Assembly: GCA_023614405.1 (NCBI GenBank)
Contig: CM042697.1
Span: forward strand, 187,115,189-187,179,188
DNA length: 64,000 bases
Direction of reading: 5' to 3'
Origin: Avena insularis
Lineage: Eukaryota > Streptophyta > Magnoliopsida > Poales > Poaceae
Under the pieces are notes generated by a model, which did no database searches, was not told the DNA's origin, and saw nothing but the letters and a program-made list of their open reading frames with translations. Positions 21,775 through 33,799 of this stretch are shown here, in pieces (positions within the stretch are counted from its first letter, which is position 1; each line of letters opens with the position of its first letter). The position numbers were made by a program, and so were the translations under genes.

Positions 21775-21827
21775 AGTTAGTTGAACTAGTTTTGAATAAA
21801 TAAGATACACCCTTAGAAAGCTTAGCT

Positions 21828-22338
21828 ATGGCCCCACCTAAGCAGAAGTCGACGCCCCGGCGGCCGCCGCCAAAGCTTGGCTATTTGGCCCCTCTGAGGT
21901 AGGCCATGCGGCTGTACTACAAGGCCGGTCTCCCATTGCCATCCAAGACAGTTGATTTCGCAGAATGTGTTGCATATGCGGTGGCGGCAACAGCGACGGC
22001 GAAGGCCACGGCAGTGGCGTCAAGTAGGGCCAAGCGAGCGTCATGGAGAAAGCTCGCGGCGGCATTTTCGTGTGCTCTGGGCACGAGAAAGAAGGTACGT
22101 TCCAAAGCGTTCTTGCGAGCTTGCCGCCGAGGAAACAAACCCTCAAACAGGGTTGTGCCAAGGTCAACGAACTATCGAATCCATGCCTCGGCGCAGGCGA
22201 CCTTACCGTAGTGGGGCAATCTGGGTGCACGCCGTCACCAGCAAATATGATCCATCCTACGCATCGTCGGACGCCACACCACGGTGGTGTGCATCCATCT
22301 ACACTCAGCTTGTTGGAGTGTTCGATAGCTGGAGCTGA
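21828..22338 (+). pseudogene. Unrecognised coding remnant, copy 2
   Basis: This is the counterpart of the copy-1 remnant, with the same ATG, the same TAG after 24 codons and the same continuation. Scattered substitutions do not clearly favour synonymous sites by eye, and no new stop is obvious. The family is unrecognised. Confidence 0.25.
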
Positions 22339-23054
22339 TGACAGGCCACAACTCAGCATAGGAATTCAGGTTCAGATTTACAGGGACCTACGATCCATGC
22401 GATGAGAAGCCGGAGTTCATGTTCGAAGAAATCGTTGTGGTGGTGTGGCTGTTTGTACTGAACTGGGACTGGTTCAAGTGCATCAACTAGTGCATGAACA
22501 TTGTAAATCTCTTGAAGTTTGGCAGGAAGGAAAAAAGATAAGTTGCGGTTGAACGATCCCTAAACTTACGTCCTCTCTAGGCAATTGGCGAGCCAACTTT
22601 TATGGTGGAGATCTACAGTTTCTTTAGTGTAGAACATTTAAGCTCAGACTAACTCTGTAGAATGCCTTTTGTAGAGGTAATAGCCACCTTTTTGTGCAGC
22701 TATCACATACTATAGTATGGAATTTGTTCGGAAGTAGGCAAATACTATCCAGATGTATCTATTTATTCAATTACTATCGACGATTGAATTCAGTTTACTA
22801 TCATCCTTATCCGAGGCATATAAGATTCAGACATCAATTTATGAACTGATCTTGGGTGGTTTATTCATGCAAGTTTCATACAAAATCACGCACCAGCTTG
22901 AACAACTCTAGGTAAAAATTGTTCGAGGCATACAAACTAGTAACATTTCTTGTCTTTTGAATCGCTAACCGGCAGCATTTTCCCAGCAATGGTGACATTG
23001 ATCATTGCTAGCCCACCCTCTTATCAGGAGGCTAACCTTGGTTATTCACAAAAA

Positions 23055-23169
23055 TTCATTAGCCACACATACTGCAAATTCATTAACCACACAAACTACA
23101 AATCATTAACCACACATACTATGAATTTAGTAGCCACACATTAAAAATTCAGTAGCCACACATACTACA
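23055..23169. repeat. ~24-bp minisatellite, copy 2
   Basis: This is the counterpart of the copy-1 array. It has the same unit number and nearly the same sequence, so the array predates the 11.3-kb duplication. Confidence 0.75.
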
Positions 23170-23216
23170 ACAGTTCAAACTATTACATAAGGCATACTAC
23201 ATGCTCGACTCTCAAG

Positions 23217-23843
23217 TCAGCAATATTTCAGATTCACTCGAGGGAAATCAGAACCACCAGTTTGTCCATGCCCGGTCCCCCCACCGAAACCGTACGCTCC
23301 GCCATGGAATGGTGGTGGCCCTGTGCCATCGATCCTTCCAGGCCAACACTGCACGCTAGGATGATGCTTTCTGTCCACCTCGTCGGGGTCCCGAAATCCA
23401 TGTACAAATTCCGGAAACTTCTGCAGGTGGATGATCATCGGGTGCTTCAAGCAAAGTTGTCGTCTTGCCCTGCGTAGAATCTCCACCTCGTACATCTTAG
23501 GAACGGTGTCTGGATCTTTCATCCATGCCTTTACCTCGATGATCCATCTGTCTCTCGGTGGCCCAATCTCCACCATCTCGCCGCCAAGGCTACTGACGAC
23601 CTGCTTGAGGGCCCCCGGTTCCCAAGCATCCACAGGGAGGCCTTCAAAGATGAGTTTAGAGAAGAAACAAAGCAGCCCCAAGCGATCGTCCCACCCACAG
23701 GCGCTATGCCAACGCATGAAACTCATTTTCTCCCCATGGCACTCGAAAGAATGGGAAGAATGCAGCACGCACTTGCTGTCTGAGCTGTGGGCGAACCGGA
23801 CAAAGAAATCGAATGGTGGCGCGCATACCTCAATATTGACCAC
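23217..23843 (-). CDS. DUF4283-like grass protein (hypothetical), copy 2
   Basis: This is the 208-codon counterpart of the copy-1 frame, with the same length and no internal stop. Differences include H to D, I/E to K, T to A, W to R and R to P substitutions spread over the protein. The upstream 9-bp deletion near 23855 lies outside the frame. The same doubts apply to the start codon. The same TATTTAAAG element is present upstream. Confidence 0.45.
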   Translation of the reverse strand: MVNIEVCAPPFDFFVRFAHSSDSKCVLHSSHSFECHGEKMSFMRWHSACGWDDRLGLLCFFSKLIFEGLPVDAWEPGALKQVVSSLGGEMVEIGPPRDRWIIEVKAWMKDPDTVPKMYEVEILRRARRQLCLKHPMIIHLQKFPEFVHGFRDPDEVDRKHHPSVQCWPGRIDGTGPPPFHGGAYGFGGGTGHGQTGGSDFPRVNLKYC

Positions 23844-24422
23844 TTTTCGTCCACAACAAAGTGAACAAAGTGGTGTATATCTTGTGGGCGGCGGCTATGG
23901 AAACAGCAGAGCGGCAGGGCTACGCCCCAATGGCGTGTGTGGACTCTCTTCCTTTCCTCTACGGTTTCCCCTCTTTAAATAGGCATTCTGGAGGTCAGTT
24001 TCGTGAATCGACCGAGCTAGGGGTCGAATATGCCCATTGGGCCTTCACAAATGTTGTTCCGTTTGACGAAACGAATCCGTCGGAGGGCGGTATGGCCGTA
24101 TGGTAGTCCTACTGAACTCTGCAATGTTTTTGTCGCCATTTCTTCATATGGACTCCGATTGAGGTGTTCTTTGGCTCGTTGGAGTCATATGGACGAGGAC
24201 TAAAACACCATGGCCTTGGATGTTCATCTGGAGTTGATGGAAAAATTCACTTCTTCCTCCTCTCAAATTTCCAAGTCTGGTGCCTACGGCTCATCCATAT
24301 TGAATCCTCTTAGCTCCTTTTATCCATGATTGTTCATAACACCTACACAAAAATCAAACACAAGAAAAGGTAATAAAACTAATAATGTGCAAAGCCCATG
24401 TGTAATGAAGGAGAACTAGTAT

Positions 24423-24431
24423 TTATACATA
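24423..24431. repeat. Target-site duplication, left, Pack-MULE copy 2
   Basis: TTATACATA matches the right flank at 29127-29135 perfectly. Confidence 0.93.
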
Positions 24432-25182
24432 GGGATTTCTATTTTCGTGCCTCTGGTTCGTTAGTTGTACTCACTTTCCCCAGCCTCTTAGTTTTTCCTC
24501 ACATTTTTCCAGCTCCTATTATAGAACTCTCACGTCGCTCTGAAACTCGCTCTCTGTCAGGTCCTGTTAGTGGACCCTCGCCATTACATGCTGACAAGTG
24601 GGGCCGCATTTAGGTGGGTCCCGTAGTGGACCCTTGTTGTTACGTGCTGACAAGTAGGACCCACCCCTGTTACGTGGTGATAGGTGGGGCCACCTTCAGT
24701 CGGGTCCCGTAGTAGGACTCCCCATGGTGTGGGGTCGGCTTGTTGGGAACGCACTTTGGGGAATGTGGTGTGGGACCACGTGGGCGCGTATGGTAGTTAC
24801 GTGCGCCCTATCGTCTAAATTGGAAGATTTATTTTTTTGTTATTTTTATGATTGGCCTTTTTAAGAGCACCTTTTCCCCCTTTATGTCGCTAACAGTTCT
24901 TATATTTGCCCAAAAAGGCAGCGAATCTAGAGCAGCTTCTCTCTTCTTTCATGGTTCCTTTTGGCCCTCGTATTTTCCCAATCTGGCAGCAAATCTAACC
25001 AGCACCATAAATATGTAGATGAACAGAGCAGATGTAGATAAAGAATCTAATAAAGGATTATATAGTACGATACTTAAACCAGGTTTGACAATTAGGCTGC
25101 TCAGCAGCAGCATCTTACAAGTTTAATACAGACAACAAAACAAAAGAAGCAGCTTTACAGCAGCAGCAGCACCAGCACAGGA

Positions 25183-26217
25183 TCAGTGGCCCCTCATGGC
25201 CTCCGCCTCCTCCCTGTGGCGCTTCCTCCACTTCCTGCTGCCTAGTCCCTTGACCTTGGGCGCATTGGGATTGATCGGGGGCGTGCGACCCTTCTGGAGG
25301 TTGCGGAGGTGAAAACCGAGCGCCTTGTGCTGGGCTCTGAAGGCGTTGAAGTTCTTTGACGGGCAACAAGTCTTCATGTCCTCGGCATGCATCACGAGGG
25401 AGTTGAAGTTGGTGGCGAGGCTGCTGGTGCAGAAGGGGCACCTGTAGACATCGCTGGTGAAGAATCCGTTGAATTGGCCGGACTTCATCTTCCTCAGCAC
25501 CTGACAAGTCTTGGTGTCCATGGACTCGTCGTCGCTGCAGACGTCGCGCTGCTATTCACCTATTACAAAAAACACTAGCATGCAATAAGGACATGATTGA
25601 GATACCGTGATTATCTGGATTGATTAGTTACATAAATTAACCGATTGAGATCCCCTGATTATTCTACAATCCCCAAATCTCAAACCAAATCGAATACTGA
25701 TCCCAACTATAGATCGGTGCTAGTATTGATCCCAACTACAGATCGGTGCTAGTACTAATCCCAACTACAGATCGGTGCTAGTACTGATCCCAACTAGGGG
25801 CATTTATCGAAATACGAGCTCTAACACAAGAGGATTAGCTACTATAAAAATACCTAGCATCCACTGATTAGCCAAGCCCTAGTAACACACGATCTAGCAT
25901 CCAACAATGGCAATGGGGAAAGAACAAAGGAAGGGGATAAAATCCTAGTTACCTCCGACCATGGGTCGGCTAAGCTGGTGTCGAAGGGGTTCTCTAGCCT
26001 GATATAATCGTTGTCCCCCTTAGGGGTCCCAGACGTGTGGGATCTGCAGGAGAATGACGGGAGCCTGTACGGGGACAGGGGCCTCCTCGCCGGTGGCTAT
26101 TGAGAAAGCAGGGATAGGGGTCTGGACGGGGATGGCGGCTGCCTTCAATGCCTCGAAGGGGGCCTCCTCGTCGGTCGCCTTGGAGGCGACGATGGCCACC
26201 GTGTCGTTCTTCTCCAT
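25183..26217 (-). CDS. XS-type zinc-finger protein gene, two exons, copy 2
   Basis: This is the counterpart of the copy-1 gene. Exon 2 is 25551-25183 and exon 1 is 26217-25953. The donor (intron starting at 25952) and the acceptor (25552-25553) are conserved. The 112-codon exon-2 frame differs at only three residues (K to N, N to S, K to E), all in the basic tail; the zinc-binding Cys and His residues are unchanged. The exon-1 frame problem (stop after HVWDP) is shared, so it predates the duplication. The 5' leader beyond 26217 is nearly identical up to a highly diverged block at 26380-26457. Confidence 0.65.
25698..25798. repeat. 29-bp tandem repeat in intron, copy 2
   Basis: This is the same array with the same unit number as in copy 1. 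Confidence 0.88.
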
Positions 26218-27539
26218 TGTCAGCGTGGTTGGGGTTTTCTTGGAGGTTTCTTGGGGGTTTGCAGAAGGTGATAGGACAGTGGAGATGGTTGCGTGAGTGA
26301 GTGAGCGAGTGAGTGATGAGTGAGAGTGAGGAGGCCTCTATAAAGGTGAAGGGAGGAGACGTTTCGTTGCACCACCGTGCAGTACCAGCGTCAAGGCGTA
26401 CTGCACGTCTTTCGGACACACGCTGCGTCACGCTGCCCGCACCGCGACACACATACCGTGCGTCACGTTTTCCCCCACGTGTCTAACCTTGGCCACTTAG
26501 TTGTGCTAAGTTATACCCTCGAGTGTAGCACTGGCAGTTTGGTTGTACTCAGTTTTGCCCTCCAGTACTAAGATTGTCGTGTGCAATATAGTCACTTTTA
26601 CCCTCCTGTGGTTGGTCAACAGAGAGTCGACGAATGATTTTTAGCTAGCTAATTGAGTCATTTTATGCACAACAAATTCAAAAGGATCAAAACATAGTGA
26701 GGATCTACCTAGGGAGTCTTATTATGTGACATGCCACCATAAGAAATGTATATAAATCAAGTTGTAACCTAAATCACCACTTCTCAAATCACCTACTATC
26801 TATGAAGGTTCATGGCTTTATACTCAAGCCTCTCCCCAAAACATCCCTCCCTAAAACATAATGTGTCTGAATGAGGCAATAATTGTCAAACTGATGTATA
26901 TTTGAATTGGAAATAGTTTGATGTATGTCAATATGTATTTTATTGTATAAAAGAAGCATTTTCCATTTTTTAAATCTATTTTTGTTTTATATTTGAACCC
27001 CCTTGTTAGTTTTACCCTTGGTTTTTAAGTTCTACTCAGTTTTCCCCTCCATCTTAGTGACAAACTCTCACACCTATGCTCATCTTGGCTGCTACGCTCT
27101 GATTGGTCGAGACAGTTGTCACGCGGATTGTATCCACCAACCGTTGATCCTCTGATTGATCATCTGTGATCTAGCGGACAGGATAACCCCTGTATCTATC
27201 GGGGGCAACCTCTATCCATGCAAAATAATGAGTTTGTCACCGATGCTTTAACTCCATAAACAAATGATTTTGAATATAATTTGAATGGAAAGTGTTCAAA
27301 GGTGTATAATTTTTGCATTATATTTTACTCCATGTCCTAAGTGCGATTTCAAAGAGTTCAAAGGTGTATAATTTTTTCCATATGCAAGTTTATGCATTAC
27401 GTCCCTACATTCTATAAAAATGATAATCTTTCAAGACTTTCTTAGCACATCATTATCACGTATTAAGTGCGAATTCACAATGTTAAAAGGTTTATAATTT
27501 TCGTATACGCAAGTTTAGGGATCACTTTTCACACTATAA

Positions 27540-28165
27540 AAATGGTAAACACCATTTTCCTTTACATTAAGAGTTTTATAATTTTCAATTTGAAAGTGTT
27601 CAAGAGTAGTGTCAATTATAAACACTCTTTTACATTAAGAGTTGTATAATTTTTCAATTTGAAAGTGTTCAAGAGTAGTGTCAATTATAAACACTCTTTT
27701 ACATTAAGAGTTGTATATTTTTTTAATTTGAAAGTGTTCAAGAGTAGTGTCAATTATAAACACCCTTTTACATTAAGAGTTGTATAATTTTTTCAATTTG
27801 AAAGTGTTCAAGAGTAGTGTCAATTATAAACAATCTTTTACATTAAGAGTTGTATATTTTTTCAATTTGAAAGTGTTCAAGAGTTGTGTCAGTTATAAAC
27901 ACTCTTTTACATTAATAATTGTACGATTTTTTTATTTGAATGTTTTCAAGAGTTGTGTCAATTATAAACACTCTTTTACATTAAGAGTTTTATAAATTTT
28001 TTTAAATTTGAAAGTGTTCAAGAGTTGTGTCAATTATAAACACTCTTTTACATTAAGATTTGTATAATTTTTTTAATTTGAAAGTGTCCAAGAGTTGTGT
28101 CAATTATAAACACTCTTGTACATTAAGAGTTATATAATTTTTTTAAATTTGAAAGTGAATCACTA
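27540..28165. repeat. 69-bp tandem array, copy 2
   Basis: This is the same array with the same order of variant units as in copy 1. The unit number has therefore not changed since the 11.3-kb duplication. Confidence 0.93.
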
Positions 28166-28483
28166 GCCATGCGAGAGTTGTGTCAATTATAGTTTCAGAC
28201 CGCGTGAGAGTTTCATAATTATAAACACTCTTGCAAACCAACTGAATCGCCACTGCTCCAGGGAAATTTAAAATAGATTTTAGGGAGATTTTATCTATCT
28301 CTGAGAGTTATAGAGGTTGAAACCACCGCTGGGAAGTAAAATCAAGAGAGATATTGTTCACAACCACGAATTACACCAGCATTGGAGCAATCATATTCAA
28401 AAAGCAAGGCAGTTAGTAGAGCACCAGCGATTCATGTTCAAATACTTCCAATAATCAACCCACAAAAGGGAAACGATGCTTAC

Positions 28484-28802
28484 CCATATGGAATCCATGC
28501 GTTACATCCTTGCGATTCCACCCAATCTTCTCCGTGCTCGATGAGGATGGACGGTGTACCAGCCGGCGTTGCATACTGTTTCGTGAAAGGGGTAGATCTA
28601 GTAGGGGCAGGAGCAGAGCCAGAGGTGGAGTGGGATCCACGTCTAGGGGGAGGGGCGGCTTTGGGTCCAAGGACGACATAAGGTAGGAGGGCACAACGAC
28701 GGGGCAGCGGAGTGGCGGTGTGGGAGCTGTACCAGGCTCGGGGGAAGCGAATGCTTTGGGTGAGCGAGAATGGCCGGTCCGACGTGTCTCCATGCGTCCC
28801 AC
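28484..28802 (-). pseudogene. Captured 5' exon, frameshifted, copy 2
   Basis: This is the counterpart of the copy-1 exon, with the same donor (GTAAGC, exon end 28484). A one-base loss in the G/C run near 28650 shifts the frame right after MSSLDPKPP, so the copy-1 reading is broken here. The C-terminal part of the exon remains open only in a different frame. Confidence 0.45.
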
Positions 28803-29126
28803 TCTTCACCACATATGCAAGACCCGTCCCAATGTGGCCCCACCCTTCACCACATATGCAGGACCCATCCCAACGCGGCCCCACCGGTTAGGCATGTAAC
28901 GGTGGAGGCCTCATAACGTATCGCTCAACGCCCGACCCGCTCCAACGTGGTCCCACTAGTCAGCATCTAACAATCAAGCCTTTGACCTGACGGCATCCAT
29001 CTGTCCGAGCGTCTACAAGCGCCCGCGAGGGTTTCTTAACATGCGAGAGGAAAAGTGAGGAAAAGTTAAGCGGTTGGGGAAAAGTGAGTACAACTAATGA
29101 ACCAAGCGCACAAAAATAGAAATCCC

Positions 29127-29135
29127 TTATACATA
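29127..29135. repeat. Target-site duplication, right, Pack-MULE copy 2
   Basis: TTATACATA directly follows the right terminal inverted repeat of copy 2. Confidence 0.93.
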
Positions 29136-30656
29136 ATACGCACAGTTGTAGATAGATGTAGCATTGTAATGAGTAAGAATATAAATAATTTATAAACTTA
29201 AATACGCATCAATCAGCCGCCGCCTCCACAAGATCTCCACCATCACCATTGCTCAATAGGATAAGGAACTTGGATCTTGAAGGCCTCAACACTGATCTAC
29301 ATCACCAACATCTCCAACACGGATCCCCTTCGTCTACTTAGTTGTAATCTAAACCCTAGTGTGGATCTTCACTTGTATTTGATTGTACTCTCATATCACA
29401 TCCATAATATTTCCATGATTTTTTTTCCTTTATATGTGAGTAGTTCCCTTGTTCTTGGGGAGATGGAAATAAAGATAATCTATTACTTGTGTCTATGATC
29501 TGTTGATCTATGATGTGTGTTTGATCTCTCTCTTTAGATGGTATGTGTAGTCGGCCACATATCATTTGACTTCGGGTCTAAAGAAGAGGATGAAATCCTT
29601 TGGATGTGTTTGGAAGCGATCCCAGAGCTATTGTAACTAGAAGCACATCTAGCAACATGCACGGTCGGAGGAGGAAGAAAGAGAGATTCACTAAGATAAT
29701 TACGATATCCACGGGGAGACCCTTAATTGCGATGGTCTATATGGATAACTGCTCTCAGACATCGCGGTGGTTATTTAGAGATGACCTTATTCTTGGCTCA
29801 ACAAAGTGCCTGCCTACGAGCCTTGTAGTTAACATCTTATTATGGAACTCTCTCCACACATGTCATGACATAATAAATAGGTTATCCTAATTATGGTTAA
29901 TTACAACATGCTAGTGGTGTATCCTACGTCCCCGAGAACGTTTTAGCTCTATTGAGTTCAACCACCATTCCAAACGCTTTTGTTATTTGTTTCCTTTTTA
30001 CTTGTTTTAATTACTTTTCTGTATTCAACCCAAAAACCTTTCAAACATCCTTTACTTGAAATCAAAGGCACCTTATAATTATCCGTTGGTAGATAGTGAT
30101 GTGGGGCATAAATACCTTAACCAAATGGTTTTATGTGGGTTCAATACTCTTATTTCAAAACTAGATGCAATCGATATGTGCACTTACAGCCAGCAATACT
30201 CATTACTCGAAACTAATACGATTAAGTACATAATAATAAACTTAACTCAAACAGGAAATATAGAATAATACAACTTATTATTGCCTCTCAGGAATATTTC
30301 CATCACACTATCCTTGTTACGGGACCCACTATAGATCACCTGCACCACTCCAAAACACGGCTAAGACATTTGACCTCCTCCACCTTGGTAGCTACGAACT
30401 TCACATGCCAAGAACATCCGCCCATGAAGGATACATCACTATTACAGCGTGTCCCACGCGGCTTCCATCCATGGCGTGCAAAACAATGTTGGAGCAGTGG
30501 GGCCGCCAGCGACGCGCTGTTGCGTGTCCCACACGAGTTCCAGCATTGGCACGCGGAAGAATGGTGCAGTGGCTAGGCCATGGGGGATGGCCGAAGAGCC
30601 TAATTTGTTTCAGGGCGGGGGAGGGGGGTACCACCCCATAGACAACACTGTCAGTT

Positions 30657-32060
30657 GTGTCGGTGCCAAGCCATGGCAAGACTGCTGCACCGCTACCGCA
30701 GTCAGCTCCACGCAATGTGTCGGGTGATCCTGACATGTATATGGCACAGGATCCTAACAAAAACAATATTGAAAACATCGACATAAATAACTACATCAAC
30801 ACTGAGTATGATGACGGACTCTTCATGCCTCCTGCTAAAGAAACCTATCGTGCTATAGGTGCTCACAATCTAGCTAGCCTCGCAGAGAAACCCAATTGCA
30901 AAAAGTGTCTGTTCAATTATAGAGACTCCTCCAGGCGGCGCCTTCACCGAGCCTCAAACAGCGAGGCAGGGAATTATTTTCAGCCCCAACACACTCCATA
31001 AGGTGTCCGGTGAGCAGATAGTATAATCGTTGACTTCTGAAAAGATGAGGGTAAGAAGAAAGGAAGTAAAAGAAGAACTAAGAAGGGTGTGAGCCAGCCG
31101 CTGGCTCCAAATCCATTCTAGGCTCAGTATTGGCCATCAAGACCCAAGAATACTATGTGGAGGGTGCATATAGAGGGTAGTCCGCAAGTGGATATATGCG
31201 AAGTCTAGATGATGTTCTTATGACAATAGAGAGACACCTTCTTCGAGAGAAAGAGAAGGCATACCCGGTTTTTGTGGCCAAGGTGCTAGAGGGCAAGGTC
31301 TTCGTTGATAAAACCCCTACTACATGCATGCCAACCACTTGGGAAACAAAGGGACCGGTAAATCACGATGGAGTATGTCCAATGATTCATACTGACGAAC
31401 AAGAGGAAGGATTAAATTCACGTGCCTTACTTTTCCGAGTAAGTCATTTGCTCACCAGCATAACATGCTTTCTTAGATTTCCATGTTATTTTCCAAAATT
31501 TCATTTGAATTATTTTGTAGAGAGATAAAAACTTCACACTCATCTCCTTTTCGCTGAAATATTTGCTAGCTAAGTATTTTGTCTTAGGGAGTGCGATGGA
31601 GAAAGACTATAACAATATCAAGAGAGTTCTGGATGATGCTCTGACCGGCTATGCCTCATTAGGAGGCACCTTCAAGAAAGAAAAGGTCAAGTTCAGCAAG
31701 CATGTGTTCACTCACATAACGGAGTTCCTCTGCGTCAAGTAGCCGGATAGCAGTCAGAAGTATGCCTACTACACCCTCTATCACATGCGGGCATTAGTAC
31801 GGGACCAACGGACCTTACGCTTCCAGCTCATCTCCAACAGGAGTCAGATATCATACAAGAGTTCTTTTCACATCCAACAGGAGTTTGCGGAAATAATCTT
31901 TCACGATGTATACAAAAAGGGGGTCCCTTCTATGGCGGTAATCCACCGCCTAATAGGGACATAGGAACTCGCCTACAAATGCAGGGAGATGACAGGCTAT
32001 TCACATAGAAAGAAGGCTTCCTCTCGTTCCCTGGAAGTCTTGACGTTTGCCTAGCTTTAG
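30657..32060 (+). pseudogene. Ulp1-like transposon gene remnant, copy 2
   Basis: This is the counterpart of the copy-1 remnant. In copy 2 the second piece is longer, because the stop seen in copy 1 (LLREKD then stop) reads REKEKAYPVFVAKVLEG here; copy 2 therefore keeps the older state at that site. The first piece has lost a base near 30920, which changes its C-terminus. The Cys-to-Tyr change (31761-31763) and the TAG before it are shared. Confidence 0.4.
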
Positions 32061-33075
32061 TTTCGAACTATCGATGAGCTTGCGTTGTAAACTTTAACCC
32101 TACATTAACTTGCCCAGCTCTATAGTTTCGACACTCGTTGAATTTTATTTTGATTGATGTTATTTATTAGAGTTATGAATGGTGCAATTAATCTTTACTA
32201 TTAATTTTAAAGCTGTGAATACCTGGTGTCATACTTCAAGGAATTACTAACAAATGCCACCGCAACAACAAACAAACTATACGCACCCTAGCTAATATCT
32301 AAAAAAAACTATACGCATCCGAAGTTTTAGCTGCTATTCGTTAGCCAATCGCCTCTTCTTGGCTAACACCCTCATCCCAAATGGTGCGCTCCAAGTTTGT
32401 TATTATCCAGGATTCTTATCCATAAAAGTCGCTCTCCATTAAAATTTCCAACCTCACTATCAATTCTCAACTAGCCTTATCTCTCTCCTATTAATAGATG
32501 CTTTCTCCTTGAGTGGAAGACGTGGCCGCACTTACCTCATTGGCCTCTCCGCTTCCGCAGCCATGGGCCACACGAGCAGGTCCATCCTCTTCTCCTCGCA
32601 CGGTCATGGTTGTCGATGCCGACACCAATGGATTCTTTGCCGATGACAAGAAATATATCCAACAGCATTGCTCTCGCTAAGAACGAATCGGTTCTCACCA
32701 TGTTTTTTCTTATACACAGATTCAAGTACAATGCACTTTTTCAACCGATGATTTTCATGGTAGCTTCTTCCAAATCCAAATGCAGCCATCTCTTCTAAAG
32801 ATTCTGTTGGCCGGCATGCCATTGTTCTGTATTGTTTGCTGACAGAGTGAGAGAATAGAGAAGTTCACGCAATTGGGTCGCAATTGGATCCATGGAGGTA
32901 AGTAAACTAATTTAGAGCTTTGTAAGACGGCGAATTCATCAGAAAAGAGCATCAGCTTGTCATTTTGAATGTGAAGTTGAACAAAGACCATTTACCAAAT
33001 TCATACTCCTAACATACAACTCTGTATTAGATTGCAAATTTTGTAATGTCGAGATTGGAAATGTAAGGAAGTACC

Positions 33076-33560
33076 GCCGACGGCCGGCTGCCGTCGGCAC
33101 AGCGTCATATTGCCGTCAGCACAGGTTGTGCCGATGGTGGTCGTCGACGTAGCCCCCTCGGCGTAGATAGTGGTCGGCATAGCCCCTCGACCGTCGGCGT
33201 AGAGGATCCCCCTCGGCATAGCGTCTGCAGTGGGCCCACAATGTCAGGCGACGGCGGTCTGATAACGGCCCATCCCTAGAGCTACACCGACGGCCAGACC
33301 GTCGGTACAGTCCCAACCAAGGAGCAACCAGAGCCTGCCACGTCGTCCATCTATACCGAGAGCCTGGCCGTCAGCACAGGCCCAGACTAGGAGCACCACG
33401 AGCTGCCACGTCGCCCTTCTATGCCGAGATCCGGGCCGTCGGCATAGGCCCAGCCTCTATGCTGAGGGCTTGGCCGTCATCACAGCGGTGCCATATGGCA
33501 TAGAACACGCTGGCCGGCCTATGGCGCAGCAAGCTATGTCGACGGCAATGCCGTCAGCGT
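33076..33560. repeat. CACTA subterminal repeats, left
   Basis: Many short direct and inverted copies of GCCGTCGGCA/TGCCGACGGC-like motifs occur on both strands (for example 33077-33100, 33190-33220, 33290-33310 and 33430-33450). Such arrays bind CACTA transposase in known elements. The terminal CACTA motif is missing. Confidence 0.8.
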
Positions 33561-33799
33561 AGCTAGTGACTGATTTTTTTGGTTGTTTTCATTTCCAGAA
33601 CCATTTTAGCATTAGCAAAATAAATTCAAAAATCACAAAAATAATATCAAAGCAATCAACATGACATTGCAATATCCATCATCATCCAAACAACAACATG
33701 ATCATCCATAAAACATATTCATTATCCAAACAACATCATCACAAGTGCATACACATAGTAGATATCACAAGTCCATACACAAGATCTAGCTCTAGCTCT

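Larger units (their letters stand above)
24432..29126. mobile_element. Mutator-type element (Pack-MULE), copy 2
   Basis: This is the 4,695-bp counterpart of the element at 13147-17810. Its terminal inverted repeats are at 24432-24517 and 29041-29126, and its target duplication is identical to that of copy 1. Because the same 9-bp duplication and flanks occur in both copies, the element inserted before the 11.3-kb duplication and did not transpose separately. The right repeat has a few extra changes (for example AAATAGAAATCCC for AAATATAAATCCC). Confidence 0.9.
21775..33075. repeat. 11.3-kb tandem duplication, copy 2
   Basis: This is the second copy of the 11.3-kb block, ending with the same GTAAGGAAGTACC at 33063-33075. 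Beyond that base, CACTA subterminal DNA begins at once. Indels relative to copy 1 include a 12-bp tandem insertion near 27150, a 25-bp insertion near 27485, loss of 9 bp near 23855 and loss of 12 bp of CAT/CAC repeats near 29305. A short block at 26380-26457 is much more diverged than the rest. Confidence 0.97.
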
